Shown: one piece after another, positions 43,789 through 54,256 of the stretch
Numbering within the stretch: position 1 is the first letter of the stretch
Layout of the letters: each line of letters opens with the position of its first letter
NCBI RefSeq assembly: GCF_020360975.1
Contig: NW_025408669.1
Location: 3,348,001 to 3,412,000, forward strand
Direction: 5' to 3'
Length of the DNA: 64,000 nucleotides
From: Hirsutella rhossiliensis
Taxonomy: Eukaryota; Ascomycota; Sordariomycetes; Hypocreales; Ophiocordycipitaceae
The notes under the pieces: generated by a model
Seen by the model: only the letters and a program-made list of their open reading frames with translations
Database searches by the model: none
What the model was told of the DNA's origin: nothing
Translations under genes and position numbers: made by a program

Positions 43789-45103
43789 TCAATGTCGTGG
43801 CAAGCCGACCTTTCTCAGAGTCTCGCCCACGCTCGCGCCCGGCTGGCCTGGGACCACCTTGGTCCATATCTCGTCATCGAGCATCTGGGCGCCAGATAGG
43901 GTGGTCCAGTTGGGGCTATGGCCCGCCTTGAGCCATTTGAAGTCGTCAACATGATCCCACTGGTTCTCCGTCGTTGAATCCGCCTCAGTCTCCTGCTCTC
44001 GAGTCAGTTCCAACGAAGACGTCCATCTGCAGGGGGGGGGGGGGTACAAGCGGGACTCGGAGTGCACCTACGTAGCACTTGGGAAGAGGCGCAAAGCGCA
44101 TGCCAGTGCAGTCCTCGATGATGGGATGGCTGCTGCAGTGCAAGTACACGTCGACATTCTTGCAGTCGTGGATGCGGACCTGGCGCGCCGCCACAACCAG
44201 GATGCTGTCTGAGATGTCGGTAATGTGGACGGGTCCGCTCACTCGGCCGGCGACGATGAGGCTGTTGGAGATGGCCTTGAGCGACAGACCTGCAAAGGGC
44301 TTCCCCTGTGCCGTCGGGATCGACATGTCGACGATGCAGTCGCGCAGGCCCGTCAGGCTCCCCGAGGCCGTGGCACGAGCCGCCGACGAGGGCAGGATAA
44401 TGTGCAGGGCTGCCTGGTCCGAGATGCCAATGTTGTTGGCGGCGGAGAAGCTGGGCTTGCGGATGGCCGAGGTGCCGGGCCGGGAAAGCTCCTTGTTGTA
44501 GTCCCTAGCCAGCTTGGGGCTCTGGGGGAGGTTGCCGAGCACGTCGGCGCCCTCGACCCCCCCCCGGTAGCGCTCCGGGCGGGGGGTGTGCGGGTTCCTG
44601 GCGAGGCTTCCGGGGTTGAGTCGGGGGTCGTTCTCCGGGGCGCCCATGTCGACGTGGGCGTCGGCCAGGGAGCGGCGGAACTGGAAGCGAGACTTGGGCG
44701 TGACTCTGGCAATGGTGTCGCCGAGCTTATCCTGGAGGCCCTTGATGGTCTGCTCGAGAGAATAGAATTCAACCTTTAACTCTGCTGCTCTGAGGACGTG
44801 GAGTGTGTGCACCGACCTCGGAGTACTGCATCCTGTCGTACGACGGCGCGTATTCGGCAGCATCCGCCACCTCGTTCTGCAGCTTGGCAATGGCGGCGAG
44901 GACATGGTCGACGGCTTCCTGGCGCTCGCCGGCGACGGCGAAGACGGACTCGAGCTGGCCGATCTGGTCCTGGAGGACTATGGGCCCGTCAGCCGAGCCA
45001 GCCGCAGCCAACACTGCGACCGCGAGAGCGCCGTGTGGGAAGAATCAGGCTCACCCTCGATGCTGTCCTGGAAGTGCCTGTAGAAGCGCTGTTTGGGATC
45101 CAT
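43789..45103 (-). CDS. Tubulin-specific chaperone C (cofactor C)
   Basis: TBCC domain protein acting with cofactors D and E to release native alpha/beta tubulin, stimulating GTP hydrolysis. Exons (minus) 45103-45055, 44977-44817, 44749-44072 and 43992-43789, 363 residues. The N-terminal region is helical (FYRHFQDSIE, then a coiled-coil stretch). The second intron uses a weak GTCGGT donor; acceptor 44750 restores YSE-TIKGLQDKL as in other fungal cofactors. The C-CAP/beta-helix domain has GLSLKAISNSLIVAGRVSGPVHI, DISDSILVVAARQVRIHDC and the catalytic-Arg strand, then SSHPIIEDC. The last exon ends with WDHVDDFKWLK and SPNWTTL. A G13 run (C13 on the coding strand) sits in the third intron just before a second possible acceptor. 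Confidence 0.88.
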
Positions 45104-45820
45104 TGCGCGAGGCCCGGGCGTGTGCGAGACGAGTTGGTTGCAGGATGGTGGGGAGGTCCCCTTTTCTCAGCAATGGTTGACAGCTGTCCAAGGCGGGCGG
45201 CTCTGGTTTGCGCAACGCCGTGAGGAAAGCGAGCAGACGTTGCCCAGCCAGCCTCTCCCGCTGCAGGGTAATTAACTAACTGGGTTGCTCCGTCCCCTCT
45301 TTCGCCGCGCGCTGGCGCAAACAACCGAACAAGAACAAGGGAGAAGTGCCAGTGACGAGCTACCGAGAAGACGGCGTGAGGGCTACGGAGGGGAGCGTCT
45401 GTGTAAGCAAGCCAGCGAAAGGGTTCAGGTGCTGGGATGAAGCCATCACTCGCCTTGGGGGCCCCCACATGCAGCCTGCTCCGGTTGACTTTGTGTGGCG
45501 GCAGGGAGGAGGGGTAACGACACTACTGTACTGTCTGTACATAAAAGCATGCACTATCCTCTCTAGCACGTGTGGGGCCGCCGGCAGCTACGGCTATAAA
45601 AGGGAGCCCGACGGGAAGCTGGCAGGCCGATAGACCCATCTTCGGACGGGAAAAAGCAACTCCTTCATGCGAGGCTCACTCCAAGACAAATATGACGTAG
45701 ACAACAATGGTCGATTGATTCATCATGGCGCCGGTGCCACGCCGCTCACCCATATCGCCTCATGCTCGATACATCATCCCACAAGTGCTGCAGCGACGCC
45801 GGCTGCACAACACCTCCGTG
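45104..45820. other. Spacer between cofactor C start and GPI1 stop
   Basis: About 700 bases between two minus-strand genes. It should hold the GPI1 terminator and the cofactor C promoter. A TATAAA-like word (GGCTATAAAAGG near 45590) lies on the plus strand, without a following gene. No coding frame is supported. Confidence 0.4.
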
Positions 45821-48145
45821 CTAGTGGTACGACCTCGTCCGTCCGTTTCCAGCGGCCCTCTTGCTCCCGTTTGGCAGGGCCGGAATCGTCGGCAGCTGGA
45901 ACCGCTTCTTCTTGGGCAGCTCCAGGTTCAACGCCCGCCACATCTCCCACGCCGTCGCCCTTTTGGCCGGCAGCATGCTGTATTGCAGGCTGTACAGGTT
46001 TTTCCTATTGATCGGTGGCACGAACTGGCCCGTCAGCAGACACAGCAGCACCCCGGGCGACAGGTAGTGCTTCCGGATGCGGTGCGCCATCTGAAAGTAC
46101 TGGTGGAACATGGCGCTAAAGGACAAGGGGATGGACTGCACAGCCGCCGTCAGCGCGCTCCCTCTCATTGACGACACGGGACACTGACTTTGAGGTAGAT
46201 GACAGACGTCGGCGGCTCATTATAGTCGTTAGTGGCGGAGGCCTCGTGGCCTTGGGTATCTCGAAGTTCAAAGCGAATGCCGCCTGCTCAAGTCAGCCCG
46301 GCCCGTCGTCCCTTGGAGGCCTCGACTTACCGGGCAGTCGCCTGGGGTCTTTGACCCGCAGCATCAGGGCAAACAGTGGGAAATGATTCAGGCAGGAAAG
46401 CAGCGTGTCGAAACCAGCCTTCATGGAGATGATGACCATCCTCGCAATCGCAAAATTGAGGTAAAACACAACCACCGTGGGCAGCAGAAAGAACAACAGG
46501 GTAAAGAAGATGGTGCCGACAAGAAGCTGGTCCAGGTCGTAGTCGCACGAGTCGATACGGTTGCGGAGCACATTGTGCTTCTTGCCGCGGAAGAGGTGGA
46601 ACAGCGACTGCAGGATGGTGAGCTGCCAGTGGTAGATGCGAGCCGACGCCAGGTAGAACGAGTAGATGTGGATGGTCAGGGCCGAGAGCAGGTCCGAGAA
46701 GACGGCAATCGGCATGCTAGCACCTGCAAATGACGAGAAGCCTATGAACCACACGAGACGCGGCAGCGCTGGCTCCAACGCTTCGATGCAGCCTGCTCAT
46801 GGTTAGCCCTTGTGCCTAGCTCTCCGCCGTTATTCTGTCCCGACTCACTCGACCAGTAGTGGATAACCCAGAGAAACAAGTCTCCCAGAAACGCCGCGAG
46901 CTCGCCGTTGAGCTTGAGGCCGGCGGGCCAGCCCATGAGCCACGAGATGCTCCGCCGAAGAGCGTCAACGGCATAGGTCCGCAAAATGTCCCCAATCTGC
47001 GCCGCCACCCAGTCGGCGTGCTCGATAATGTACGAGCCCAGGGCCATGCCGATGATGACGTCGTTGGCCACCAACCAGAGGCTGTTGTAGAAGCGAATGT
47101 AGTCGGGATGGCTGGTGTTGACGCTCGACCAGTTCATCTTGCGCTGACGGAGCGTCGAGTACTGCATGGGCCAGTAGCAAAACTGCTGCAAGCGAATCTC
47201 GATTTGCTGAGCAGTCGCCGAGATGTCCTTGAGCGCCGCGCCGCCTGGCTTGGGCCGAAACTCGAGGGCGAGGAGCAACAGCTCGGCCACCAGCCGATGA
47301 CCGAGCAGGAACAGGCAGAATGCCCGCCACAGGACCGGGAACAGATACAGCGTGAGAAGAGCCCACAGCTGCCGCAAGACGTAGTTCCGCATTGTGGTGG
47401 CAGACTCGACCACCCTCTCCGAGACGCTGAGGCTGCGCCTCGGTCGCGGCCCAAGGCGTCCGACGTTCCTTTGCAGTGTCTTGTCCAGCTCCCACGACCA
47501 ATTGACCTGGTTGACAATCTTGGGCAACGCCCGGTCCCGGGCCGAGGGCACGCGGTGGGTGATGGTATGCAGCTTGAGCTTCTGGACCAGCTTGCGCCGC
47601 GCCTCCTTGGCCTTGCGCTCCTGCTTTTCAATCTCGCCTTCGGGCCCATCGATCTTGGTGTCCTCGAGCGTGGAGCCCTTGTCGCCGAGGGCCAAGGCTA
47701 TGGGCCCGAGGGAGATGTACTGCATGCGCCGGGGCTGAGGCCTGTCGTAGAGAATGAGCTGGACGCTCGACGCCTTGGCGCAGGTGATTCTCGGGCGCCT
47801 CGAGGACGAGGTGGTGGTGGCGCGGACCCAGGACGGGTCTGCGGCTTCTGGGTTGGAAGGGTTGGCGACGCCGAGCACGTGCATCGCGTAGTGGCCGCAG
47901 ACGTCGTAGATGCGGGTTGGGTTGTGCGGGCCGCTGCGGAAGAAGGAGCCGAGTTTGAGATGGAACTCGACATCCTGGGCCTGTTTCGCGTCAGCGGGTG
48001 GTCGGAGTGGGCGGCGAGGCTGCAGACTTGCATCGACATGGTCGAGGACGGCGACGACAAAGACGTCGAGGGTCGAGTTCCGCCATCCCACCACGACGCC
48101 GGGCCGATCCGAGCTGCAAGTGTCCGTCGGCCAAAAGACTCGCAT
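45821..48145 (-). CDS. gpi1: GPI-GlcNAc transferase subunit Gpi1 / PIG-Q
   Basis: Membrane subunit of the ER complex that transfers GlcNAc to phosphatidylinositol, the first step of GPI-anchor synthesis. Exons (minus) 48145-46849, 46792-46331, 46283-46189 and 46135-45821, 722 residues. The first ~220 residues are cytosolic, starting MRVFWPTDTCS. The rest has five to six hydrophobic helices, with HPDYIRFYNSLWLVANDVIIG, the conserved GASMPIAVFSDLLS, and VFYLNFAIARMV; it ends in a PIG-Q tail containing SAMFHQYFQMAHRIRKHY and GQFVPPINRKNLYSLQYSMLP. The three introns are 47-56 nt and keep frame. The ATG at 48145 is preferred because family similarity begins there; another ATG at 48166 is in frame. 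The upstream small-protein stop is only 55 bases away. Confidence 0.93.
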
Positions 48146-48200
48146 CAGGCCATCATGCTCTACCATGACCGGGGGTGTCGCGGGTGTGGGCTGCTGGCAG

Positions 48201-48597
48201 TCAAAAAGAGCCACGCCGCCTCAGTTGCTCTCGCGCCGAAACACCGAATCCGGGCGTGCGCGGGTGCTGTCGCGAGCCAGTCAGCACCAAGGGGGCGCCA
48301 GGGCGTGGCAGAGGCTGTGGGTGTACCAGATGCGTCTCCTTTCTGGCGAGGAGGAATATGGGGAGGAAGATGGTGAGGAACAAGGCCGTCAGCGCGACGA
48401 GGCCCCTAGCAGCGCGCGTCTGGAGTCGGAGGCTCGGGTTAGCGGCGCCACATGGCTGTGCGAAGAGCGGGACTGACCACGACTCCGTACTCGGCGGCGA
48501 AAATGGCCAGCTCATAGAGGCGGGTGACGAGATCCCAGCGAGCGGTGATGTAGCCAGCTACGAAGATGCCGAGCGTGAGGATGGAGAAGGGGTGCAT
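48201..48597 (-). CDS. Small two-helix membrane protein directly upstream of gpi1
   Basis: Exons (minus) 48597-48478 and 48419-48201, 112 residues; the intron has GTCAGT donor, CTAAC branch and CCAG acceptor. The N-terminus enters a membrane helix at once (HPFSILTLGIFVAGYITA). A short amphipathic loop (RWDLVTRLYELAIFAAEYGVV) follows, then a second helix (GLVALTALFLTIFLPIFLLA) and a basic, Pro-rich tail. Family not recognised. The size, two-helix layout and position recall the small subunits of GPI-GlcNAc transferase (PIG-Y/Eri1 or PIG-P), but I see no diagnostic motif, so this is only context. The stop lies 55 bases before the gpi1 ATG on the same strand, which suggests a shared transcript or very compact tandem genes. 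Confidence 0.65.
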
Positions 48598-49118
48598 AGA
48601 GCGCTAGCAAGGCCGGCAACGCATGCCTCTTTGATGGCGCGGGCAGTGGGATCCGGTTGTGCGGCGACTGGACGGCGGACAGCCTCGCTTGCCGTCTCAA
48701 GTGGGCGGCAGGCGACAGACAAACAGGCAGGCGGGCGATGGGGGCGCGGCCAAAGTGGAAGCGAATGGCGGGCGGGAGGCTCGTTGGGATAAAAGGCTTG
48801 TCGGCCCCTGCTCCGTCAGATGGAGCTCGCAAAGCTGCCATCCCTGCTTGACGAAAGCCAAGTCTGCTGCGAGCGGACCCGCCTGCTGTGGTGCGCATCA
48901 CGTGGCATCCAAAACCAGAGTCCCGGCGACGACGAATTGCCGGATCCAGTCGAGGTTACAGGGGGAACAAGCAATGGCAGAATCTATCCATGAGGTATAC
49001 TGTACAGTGCACACAATCGCGGCAAGAGGACGGCATTGTGCCGCAAAAATGTAGTGAGCCCGTCATAAGCGTCCATCGCTAAAGCCTGCCTTGCGCAAAA
49101 GGACCAGAGCCTGCGACT
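48598..49118. other. Spacer between the small membrane protein gene and mdm35
   Basis: Roughly 520 bases; should contain the promoter of the small membrane protein gene and the mdm35 terminator. A 50-base stretch near 48710-48730 is rich in AGGC repeats. Nothing else supported. Confidence 0.4.
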
Positions 49119-49572
49119 TTACTCTGTCACGGCCGTTAGCGACTTGCCCGCAAAGGATGCGACAAGACTCACTCTTTGGCGCCGTCAGTCTCGCATCGTT
49201 TTCCTTGTTGTCCTCGCGAGCCTCTTCCAGAAGCTTGTCGATGCCCCTTTGCTTGAGCGCAACCTACAGTTGCATGAGCTTGCATCGTCAGCGCGACGAC
49301 GGTCCACGTTTCTTACATGAAGGCACCGTTGGTACTCTGTGAACAGCCCGGCGCACTCTTTGCTGTCCTTTTCGCCCCCTCGGAGGTATTCTAAGCACGT
49401 GTAGGTCAGCGTCCAGACGGTCCCAGGCCGTTTGCACATACTCTCGCTGTACCACTTTAGGAAGCACGTGTCGTAGCGTCTTTCGCCTAGTCAGAGGATC
49501 CGCCGATACAAGCGTCGAGAATAACACTCACTCCTTGACTTCGTTACATTCTGGAGCCAGAGACGCAGACAT
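49119..49572 (-). CDS. mdm35: Mitochondrial intermembrane-space protein Mdm35 (TRIAP1 family)
   Basis: Small twin CX9C protein that pairs with Ups1/PRELI proteins and enables phosphatidic acid transfer between mitochondrial membranes. Exons (minus) 49572-49532, 49479-49442, 49390-49317, 49263-49173 and 49123-49119, 82 residues. Cysteines C9/C19 and C39/C49 form the two CX9C motifs; YDTCFLKWYSEKYLRG and LFTEYQRCL match the family. Five exons in 82 codons, with a 5-nt last exon (AG plus TAA), is extreme but each splice keeps frame and restores the conserved protein. The first intron uses an AAG acceptor (CGAAAG) because the nearer TAG sits three bases after the CTGAC branch. If the last intron is retained, a C-terminus about 32 residues longer would result. 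Import probably uses the Mia40 disulfide relay. Confidence 0.88.
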
Positions 49573-49941
49573 GGTGGCGGGAGGATGGTGATGCCAGGAT
49601 AAGATGGCAGAGGTCGGAGAAAGAGGTGTGGGAGAGGCAGAGTGCCAAGTACCTCTACCTTCTGATGTGCCAGACTGTGGTACCTTTAAGCTTTGACGGC
49701 TGCTCCAACTCCGCACTGATCAGCAACCTTGCCTTGAAAGCTGCTTGACTGGCACGAAACGGGCTCCCTGCAGCAAGTAGAAGAACCTTGGTTGCCAGGC
49801 ACCCATCAACCCAACCCATTTACTTCTGATTGGCCATGGCTACAACCAACGTGCTGAAGCTCCTGTGGCTCCATTCCCCGCCATCGCTCCCTGTCCATCC
49901 AACAAGCCGACAGCATCCTGCAGAATCGCGCGCGACGCGAC
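49573..49941. other. Divergent promoter of mdm35 and the HIRIP3-like gene
   Basis: 369 bases between opposite start codons. A TACCT-rich word cluster near 49650-49685 resembles those in other intergenic regions here. No gene. Confidence 0.45.
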
Positions 49942-51272
49942 ATGGCGCCCCCGACCGAGGAGCTCGAGGCAGCTCTCATCGACGGAACCTGCCAAATCTA
50001 CAGCCAGGAACCGGATGCGACTTCGGTCAACAAGGTCCGTCGTCATGCCGAGCAGAAACTCGAACTGGACGACGGCTTCTTCGCTGGCGACGAGTGGAAA
50101 AACAAGAGCAAGGCTCTGATCAAGAAATATGTTGTAAGTTATGTGTTGCGACCGGCGAGCTCACCCACAAGCCGTCTCTCGGCGCTGATAGGCATGTCTA
50201 GGATAAATTGCTTGATGGCTGGACCCCAGAGTCCAACAACGAGGGAAAAGACTCCAAGAATGGCACCAAGCGCCCGTCGGACGAGGCCGAGTCCCCCAAA
50301 CCGAAGCGACGGAAGCGCGCCTCTCAGCCACGAAAACGGGCAAAGAAGGAGCAATCAGATACGAGCGAACCAGAGGAGAAGCCGAAAGCGAACAAGACCG
50401 CCGCGCGCCGCAAGTCCAAGCCAGACGAGCCAGGCAAACAAAGCAAACCCCCGAACAGCCCTGCGTCGAGCAGGAAACGCACGCGAGAGGTGGAGAGGGA
50501 GTCTGAGGATGAGAGCAAGGACATGATCAAGCAAGACGGCTCGGACAGCCAGGACGCGAAAGTGGCTCAAAGCGAGACAAAGGTCGAATCCGACGATGAA
50601 ACGAAACCGTCCGCCAACAAGCCAGCCGGCGCAGAGAAAGACGGCGCAGAGCCTATTAAAGCCGAAGAGGGTAATCAGGCCGTCGAGGAAGAGGAAGAGT
50701 ACTCCGATGTAATTGACGAGCTGCCGCAACCCAAGCCCAAAAGAAAGGACAAGAAAGAGCCTTCTTCTAAGCCATCCAAGTCGGCGTCGAAGAAGGCCGC
50801 GGTTTCGACCCCGGACGATCCCGATGAAGCAGAGATTAAGAAGCTACAGTCGCAGCTTGTCAAGTGCGGCATCCGCAAGCTGTGGCACAACGAGCTCAAA
50901 AAGTACGACGGCGATGCGCGTGCCAAGATACGGCATCTCAAAAAGATGCTCGCCGACATTGGCATGGAGGGGCGCTTCTCCGAGGCCAAGGCCCGAGAGA
51001 TCAAGGAGACGCGCGAGCTCATGGCTGACGCCGAGGCAGCGCAGGAGATGAACGCGCTCTGGGGCATGAACAGTGGCGGCAGGGCGAGCCGGAGTCAGAA
51101 CAAGCCGACCAGGGCGGAGGAGAGCGAGCCCAGCGGTGCTGATGACAAAGGGCCCGAGAAAGGAGATGTTGGCGACGACGACGACGATGATGCGGGCAAT
51201 ACCTTTGCGGCGAGGAGAAGAAGGGCTCAGGCCGACCTGGCGTTTTTGGGCGACGACAGCGACTCGGACTAG
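49942..51272 (+). CDS. HIRIP3-like nuclear protein (histone-chaperone associated)
   Basis: Exons 49942-50133 and 50202-51272 (GTAAGT donor, CTAG acceptor), 420 residues. The N-terminus (residues ~1-64) is a DEK-C-like helical domain (EELEAALIDGTCQIY, DDGFFAGDEWKNKSKALIKKYV). The middle is a long, highly charged disordered region rich in KRRKRA, KPKRK and Glu/Ser blocks with several nuclear-localisation signals. The C-terminal part (~285-345, KKLQSQLVKCGIRKLWHNELKKYDGDARAKIRHLKKMLADIGMEGR) is the region shared with HIRA-interacting protein 3, which binds histones. A DDDDDD stretch and a LAFLGDDSDSD end are typical for histone-binding tails. Function is inferred from this architecture. Confidence 0.75.
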
Positions 51273-51536
51273 GCCCTTGTTGATGTCAGGATTAACACAT
51301 ATACCGTACCAGGCGTGCGCATGTGCCTTGCGGCGTTGATGCTGTCGATGCTAGAGCGCGAGTACTGAGGGCAATTGGCGGATGGGTTAGCGATGAATCT
51401 TTGCCATGTACGATACGTGCAACTGCTGTGAGGATCAGGGACCCGGATTCTGCCTGTCATCGGGTAGGAAAGTCGGGCAAAAAGGAAAAAAAGAGAAACA
51501 CATGATGGATGAGTCGACTTGGTTTTATATGAAATG

Positions 51537-52565
51537 CTAATTGGCCCAGATTCTGTACACAATCCTGGCGCCGTACAGCTCCCCTCTTCTCAGCACCGTC
51601 ATGCCTCGCCACTCAGGCACGTTGCACGCGTTGACGAAGCGCCCGGGCTCACAGCAAAAGGCGCTCCGGGGACCCCTAGCCGGGGCGCCGCCGACGGGCG
51701 GGACATCGGTGAAGTGGCCGGTGTAGAACTGAAAGGCGGGCTCGGTGCTGAGGACGTCGAGATGGATGCCGGTCTTGGGGTGGTGGGCGGAGAGGTTGCG
51801 CACAAGGGGCTGGCCGCGGGTGTCGATGGGGACGGACGAGGCATCGGTGGCTACGGTGAAGCAGTTGTCGACGTCGGGGCCGGCGGCGCCGAGGACAAAG
51901 GGCTTGGCGGTATCGAAGGCCGGGAAGTGGACGGGGCTGCCGGTCGGGACTGAGCTGCTGTCAAAGGGAAGATGGTTCCTGGTGGCGAGGGTGACGGAGG
52001 TGCCGGCGATGGTGGCATCGCCCGAGAGGTTGAAGTAGGAGTGGTTGGTCATGTTGATGACGGTCTCGTCGGCGCCGCCCACCAAGCCGGCCTCATACTC
52101 GATGCCCAAGACAATGGCCTCGCGCCCGTCGACGTCCTGGGTGCCCGCCGTGTAGATGACCTTGGCCTCGACGGTGCCGGGAAAGCCCTCGTCGCCATGC
52201 TGGCTCACGAGCGAATACGCAACGCTCTTGCCTCGGGTGAAGCCGTCGACGCCGGGTATCGTCGGCGCCGCGGTGCCCACCGGGACGGGGCCGGTCCAGA
52301 TGCGCTTGCCCCAGCCGACGTTGCCGCCGTGCAGACAGTTTGGGCCGTTGTTGGCGGCGAGGGAGTACGAGGTGCCGTTGAGGCTGTCGATGCGGGCGTC
52401 CTTGATGCGGTTGGCGACGCGGCCGATGGTCTCGCCAAAGTAGGGCGTGTTGTGCTCGGCGTACTGGTCCTGGGTGGCGAAGCCGAGGACAATGTTGGTG
52501 CCCTTGATGCGGATGGATTGGATAATGGCCCCGAGGGGGAGAAAGGTGAAGGGGGCGTCGGCCAT
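51537..52565 (-). CDS. Aldose 1-epimerase (galactose mutarotase)
   Basis: Interconverts alpha and beta anomers of glucose/galactose, feeding the Leloir pathway; cytosolic. Single exon, 342 residues. Motifs in order: a beta-sandwich start FTFLPLGAIIQSI, GRVANRIKDARI, CLHGGNVGWGKR with the first active His, NHSYFNLSG with the second His, the DNCFTV strand, FYTGHFTD, and the C-terminal catalytic Glu in FCCEPGRFVNACN. The frame is open upstream for ~100 more codons, including a hydrophobic run, but similarity begins at the ATG at 52565, so this start was chosen. No signal peptide follows from it. Confidence 0.9.
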   Translation of the reverse strand: MADAPFTFLPLGAIIQSIRIKGTNIVLGFATQDQYAEHNTPYFGETIGRVANRIKDARIDSLNGTSYSLAANNGPNCLHGGNVGWGKRIWTGPVPVGTAAPTIPGVDGFTRGKSVAYSLVSQHGDEGFPGTVEAKVIYTAGTQDVDGREAIVLGIEYEAGLVGGADETVINMTNHSYFNLSGDATIAGTSVTLATRNHLPFDSSSVPTGSPVHFPAFDTAKPFVLGAAGPDVDNCFTVATDASSVPIDTRGQPLVRNLSAHHPKTGIHLDVLSTEPAFQFYTGHFTDVPPVGGAPARGPRSAFCCEPGRFVNACNVPEWRGMTVLRRGELYGARIVYRIWAN

Positions 52566-53476
52566 GCTGAGCGGGTGCGAGGGCGGTTCAAGGGACGCGG
52601 ACAGATGGGGTTTTGACGAGTAGGATGATTCAGGAATGCTCAATGGCAAGTGCCCAGCATGTATGAGTGAGTGGTGGTGTGATGGATGGGAGGTTGTTGA
52701 AGCGTATAGGTAGAGTAACAGTAGTATGTATGTAAGTGAAAATGCCCCAAGAGCAGATGAAATGGCGTCGTCACGACTTGACTGCGGCTTGGACTGAAGG
52801 CGGGGTAAAGGCGACTGAATGGGGAAGCGGAAGACGTCCAAGTTTATGCTGGACGACTCAATCGGAATCACGAATCACGGTCCCCCGGCCTGGGAGAAGC
52901 GTGAACCAGGCCGGGCGAGTCGCCGCGACAGGCGGTTTGGAGAGGAATGGATGCCTGCCGCCGCCGTGTCCCAGGCGTTGCCGCAACTACTACTTACAGA
53001 GCCCCTGCACTAGCAGTACAGTTGGTAGTGCAGCTGGGCTCAGTGGATTTGCCTTGTGACGTGCCGTTAAATGCTTGATGCGCCTTCTTTGAACCTTATT
53101 AGGTTGGTGTTGCTGTCCAATGCCCATCACCTCATCGTGCCTCGAACCTTTTTCGATCACGCCCTGATGTGTCTTGAAAAACAGACAACGAGAAACACCG
53201 TCTTCACGCTCCCGAGCAAGAGCCGTGCTGTTCATCCACGTGCTCGGCTCAGCTCACCCACTGCCTAGTGCTCCCTTACACGAACCACCGTCGTCGGACG
53301 GCCGAGCAGCACTAGGCCGCCCTCATTTGAAAACGAGCCAGTTCCTGCATCTTGGCCCCTCCTCCAGCAGCAGGAAGAGGCCAACGTCCCTCACGCCAGC
53401 CCTCTTGTTCCGCATCCGCATCGGGGCCCCCTTGCGGCGGTGGACGCCATCCGCATAAACCACCGCTGCCAGAGCC
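52566..53476. other. Divergent region between mutarotase and nuclear-protein genes
   Basis: About 900 bases between opposite starts. On the minus strand the mutarotase frame stays open through the first 300 bases with a hydrophobic segment (YILLLLYLYAST), which could give a longer anchored isoform. The rest shows no gene. Confidence 0.4.
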
Positions 53477-54256
53477 ATGGCCGAGCTGTCATCGCCCAAG
53501 GCCACGCCCAAGCGCAAGCGCGGCGAGCAGCAGCTCCCCGCCACGCCCATCAAGTTCTCCTTTAATCCTTCCGGCGCCGACTCGCCCAAGGAGGGCAGCA
53601 ACAGCCCGCGCTCAATCGTCGCCCATCGCTTCCGTGGCCTCGCCCTCGGAGGCGACGACCAAGAAGTTGAGACGGCCGATCTGCTGACGCGCAAGCGCCT
53701 CAGGCCCGACCTCGACCTTGCTGCCGCTGACTCGGACGCGCGGCCAGAGCCCTTCCCCACCTCCTTACCCCAGCCCGATGTCGCCATTGCATCTACAGAA
53801 GCCGCCTCGGTCAAGGCCCTGCCCGTCGTCGACCGCCCGCCGGAGCCCAAGTCTCCAAGGAGGAAACGCGCCGGCACCCCCCCGCTGCGTCTCAAAAAGT
53901 CGCCCGCCAAGGATCCCCAGGTGCCCATTGCCGACCCCGTCAGAGCCGCCCTCACCTGGCACGAGGATGAAATCACAATCTACGACCCAGACGATGACGA
54001 CGACGACGGCACCGGCATCAATGGCATCGGCTTCAAGCCCACCCCCGCACTCGCCCACGCCCGCGCCATGAAGCGTCGCCAGCAAATGGCCGACTATCGC
54101 AGGCGCGAGGAGAGCGAGGCCCGCACCAAGCGCAGCCAGAGGCGCATGGCAGACGCCGCCGTGCCGTCGGGCCGCGTCGTCAAGAAAAAGTCGCCCACGC
54201 AGAGGGTCCGCTTCGTCGACGCCGAGAGCCACAAGGTTGCCGTCACGACGGCTTGA
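53477..54256 (+). CDS. Uncharacterised conserved fungal nuclear protein
   Basis: Single exon, 259 residues; family name not recognised. Mostly disordered and Pro/Ser/Arg-rich with SP sites and basic clusters (TPKRKRG, RKRLRPD, SPRRKRAG). The only ordered-looking part is at ~160-225: LTWHEDEITIYDPDDDDDDGTGINGIGFKPTPALAHARAMKRRQQMADYRRREESEART, a segment whose shape (WHEDEITIY, acidic loop, helical basic tail) looks conserved across filamentous ascomycetes. The C-terminus contains RVRF, a fit to the RVxF docking motif for protein phosphatase 1. A nuclear scaffold or regulatory role is likely but not shown. The start is the first ATG of the open frame. Confidence 0.7.
   Translation: MAELSSPKATPKRKRGEQQLPATPIKFSFNPSGADSPKEGSNSPRSIVAHRFRGLALGGDDQEVETADLLTRKRLRPDLDLAAADSDARPEPFPTSLPQPDVAIASTEAASVKALPVVDRPPEPKSPRRKRAGTPPLRLKKSPAKDPQVPIADPVRAALTWHEDEITIYDPDDDDDDGTGINGIGFKPTPALAHARAMKRRQQMADYRRREESEARTKRSQRRMADAAVPSGRVVKKKSPTQRVRFVDAESHKVAVTTA

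Noticed and set aside
46859..48376. 505-codon plus-strand frame opposite gpi1
   Set aside because: Shadow of the gpi1 coding exon caused by GC-rich codons; the minus strand has clear PIG-Q motifs.
51537..52871. Longer 444-residue mutarotase starting at 52871
   Set aside because: The extra ~100 residues show no similarity to the family and lie in what looks like promoter sequence.
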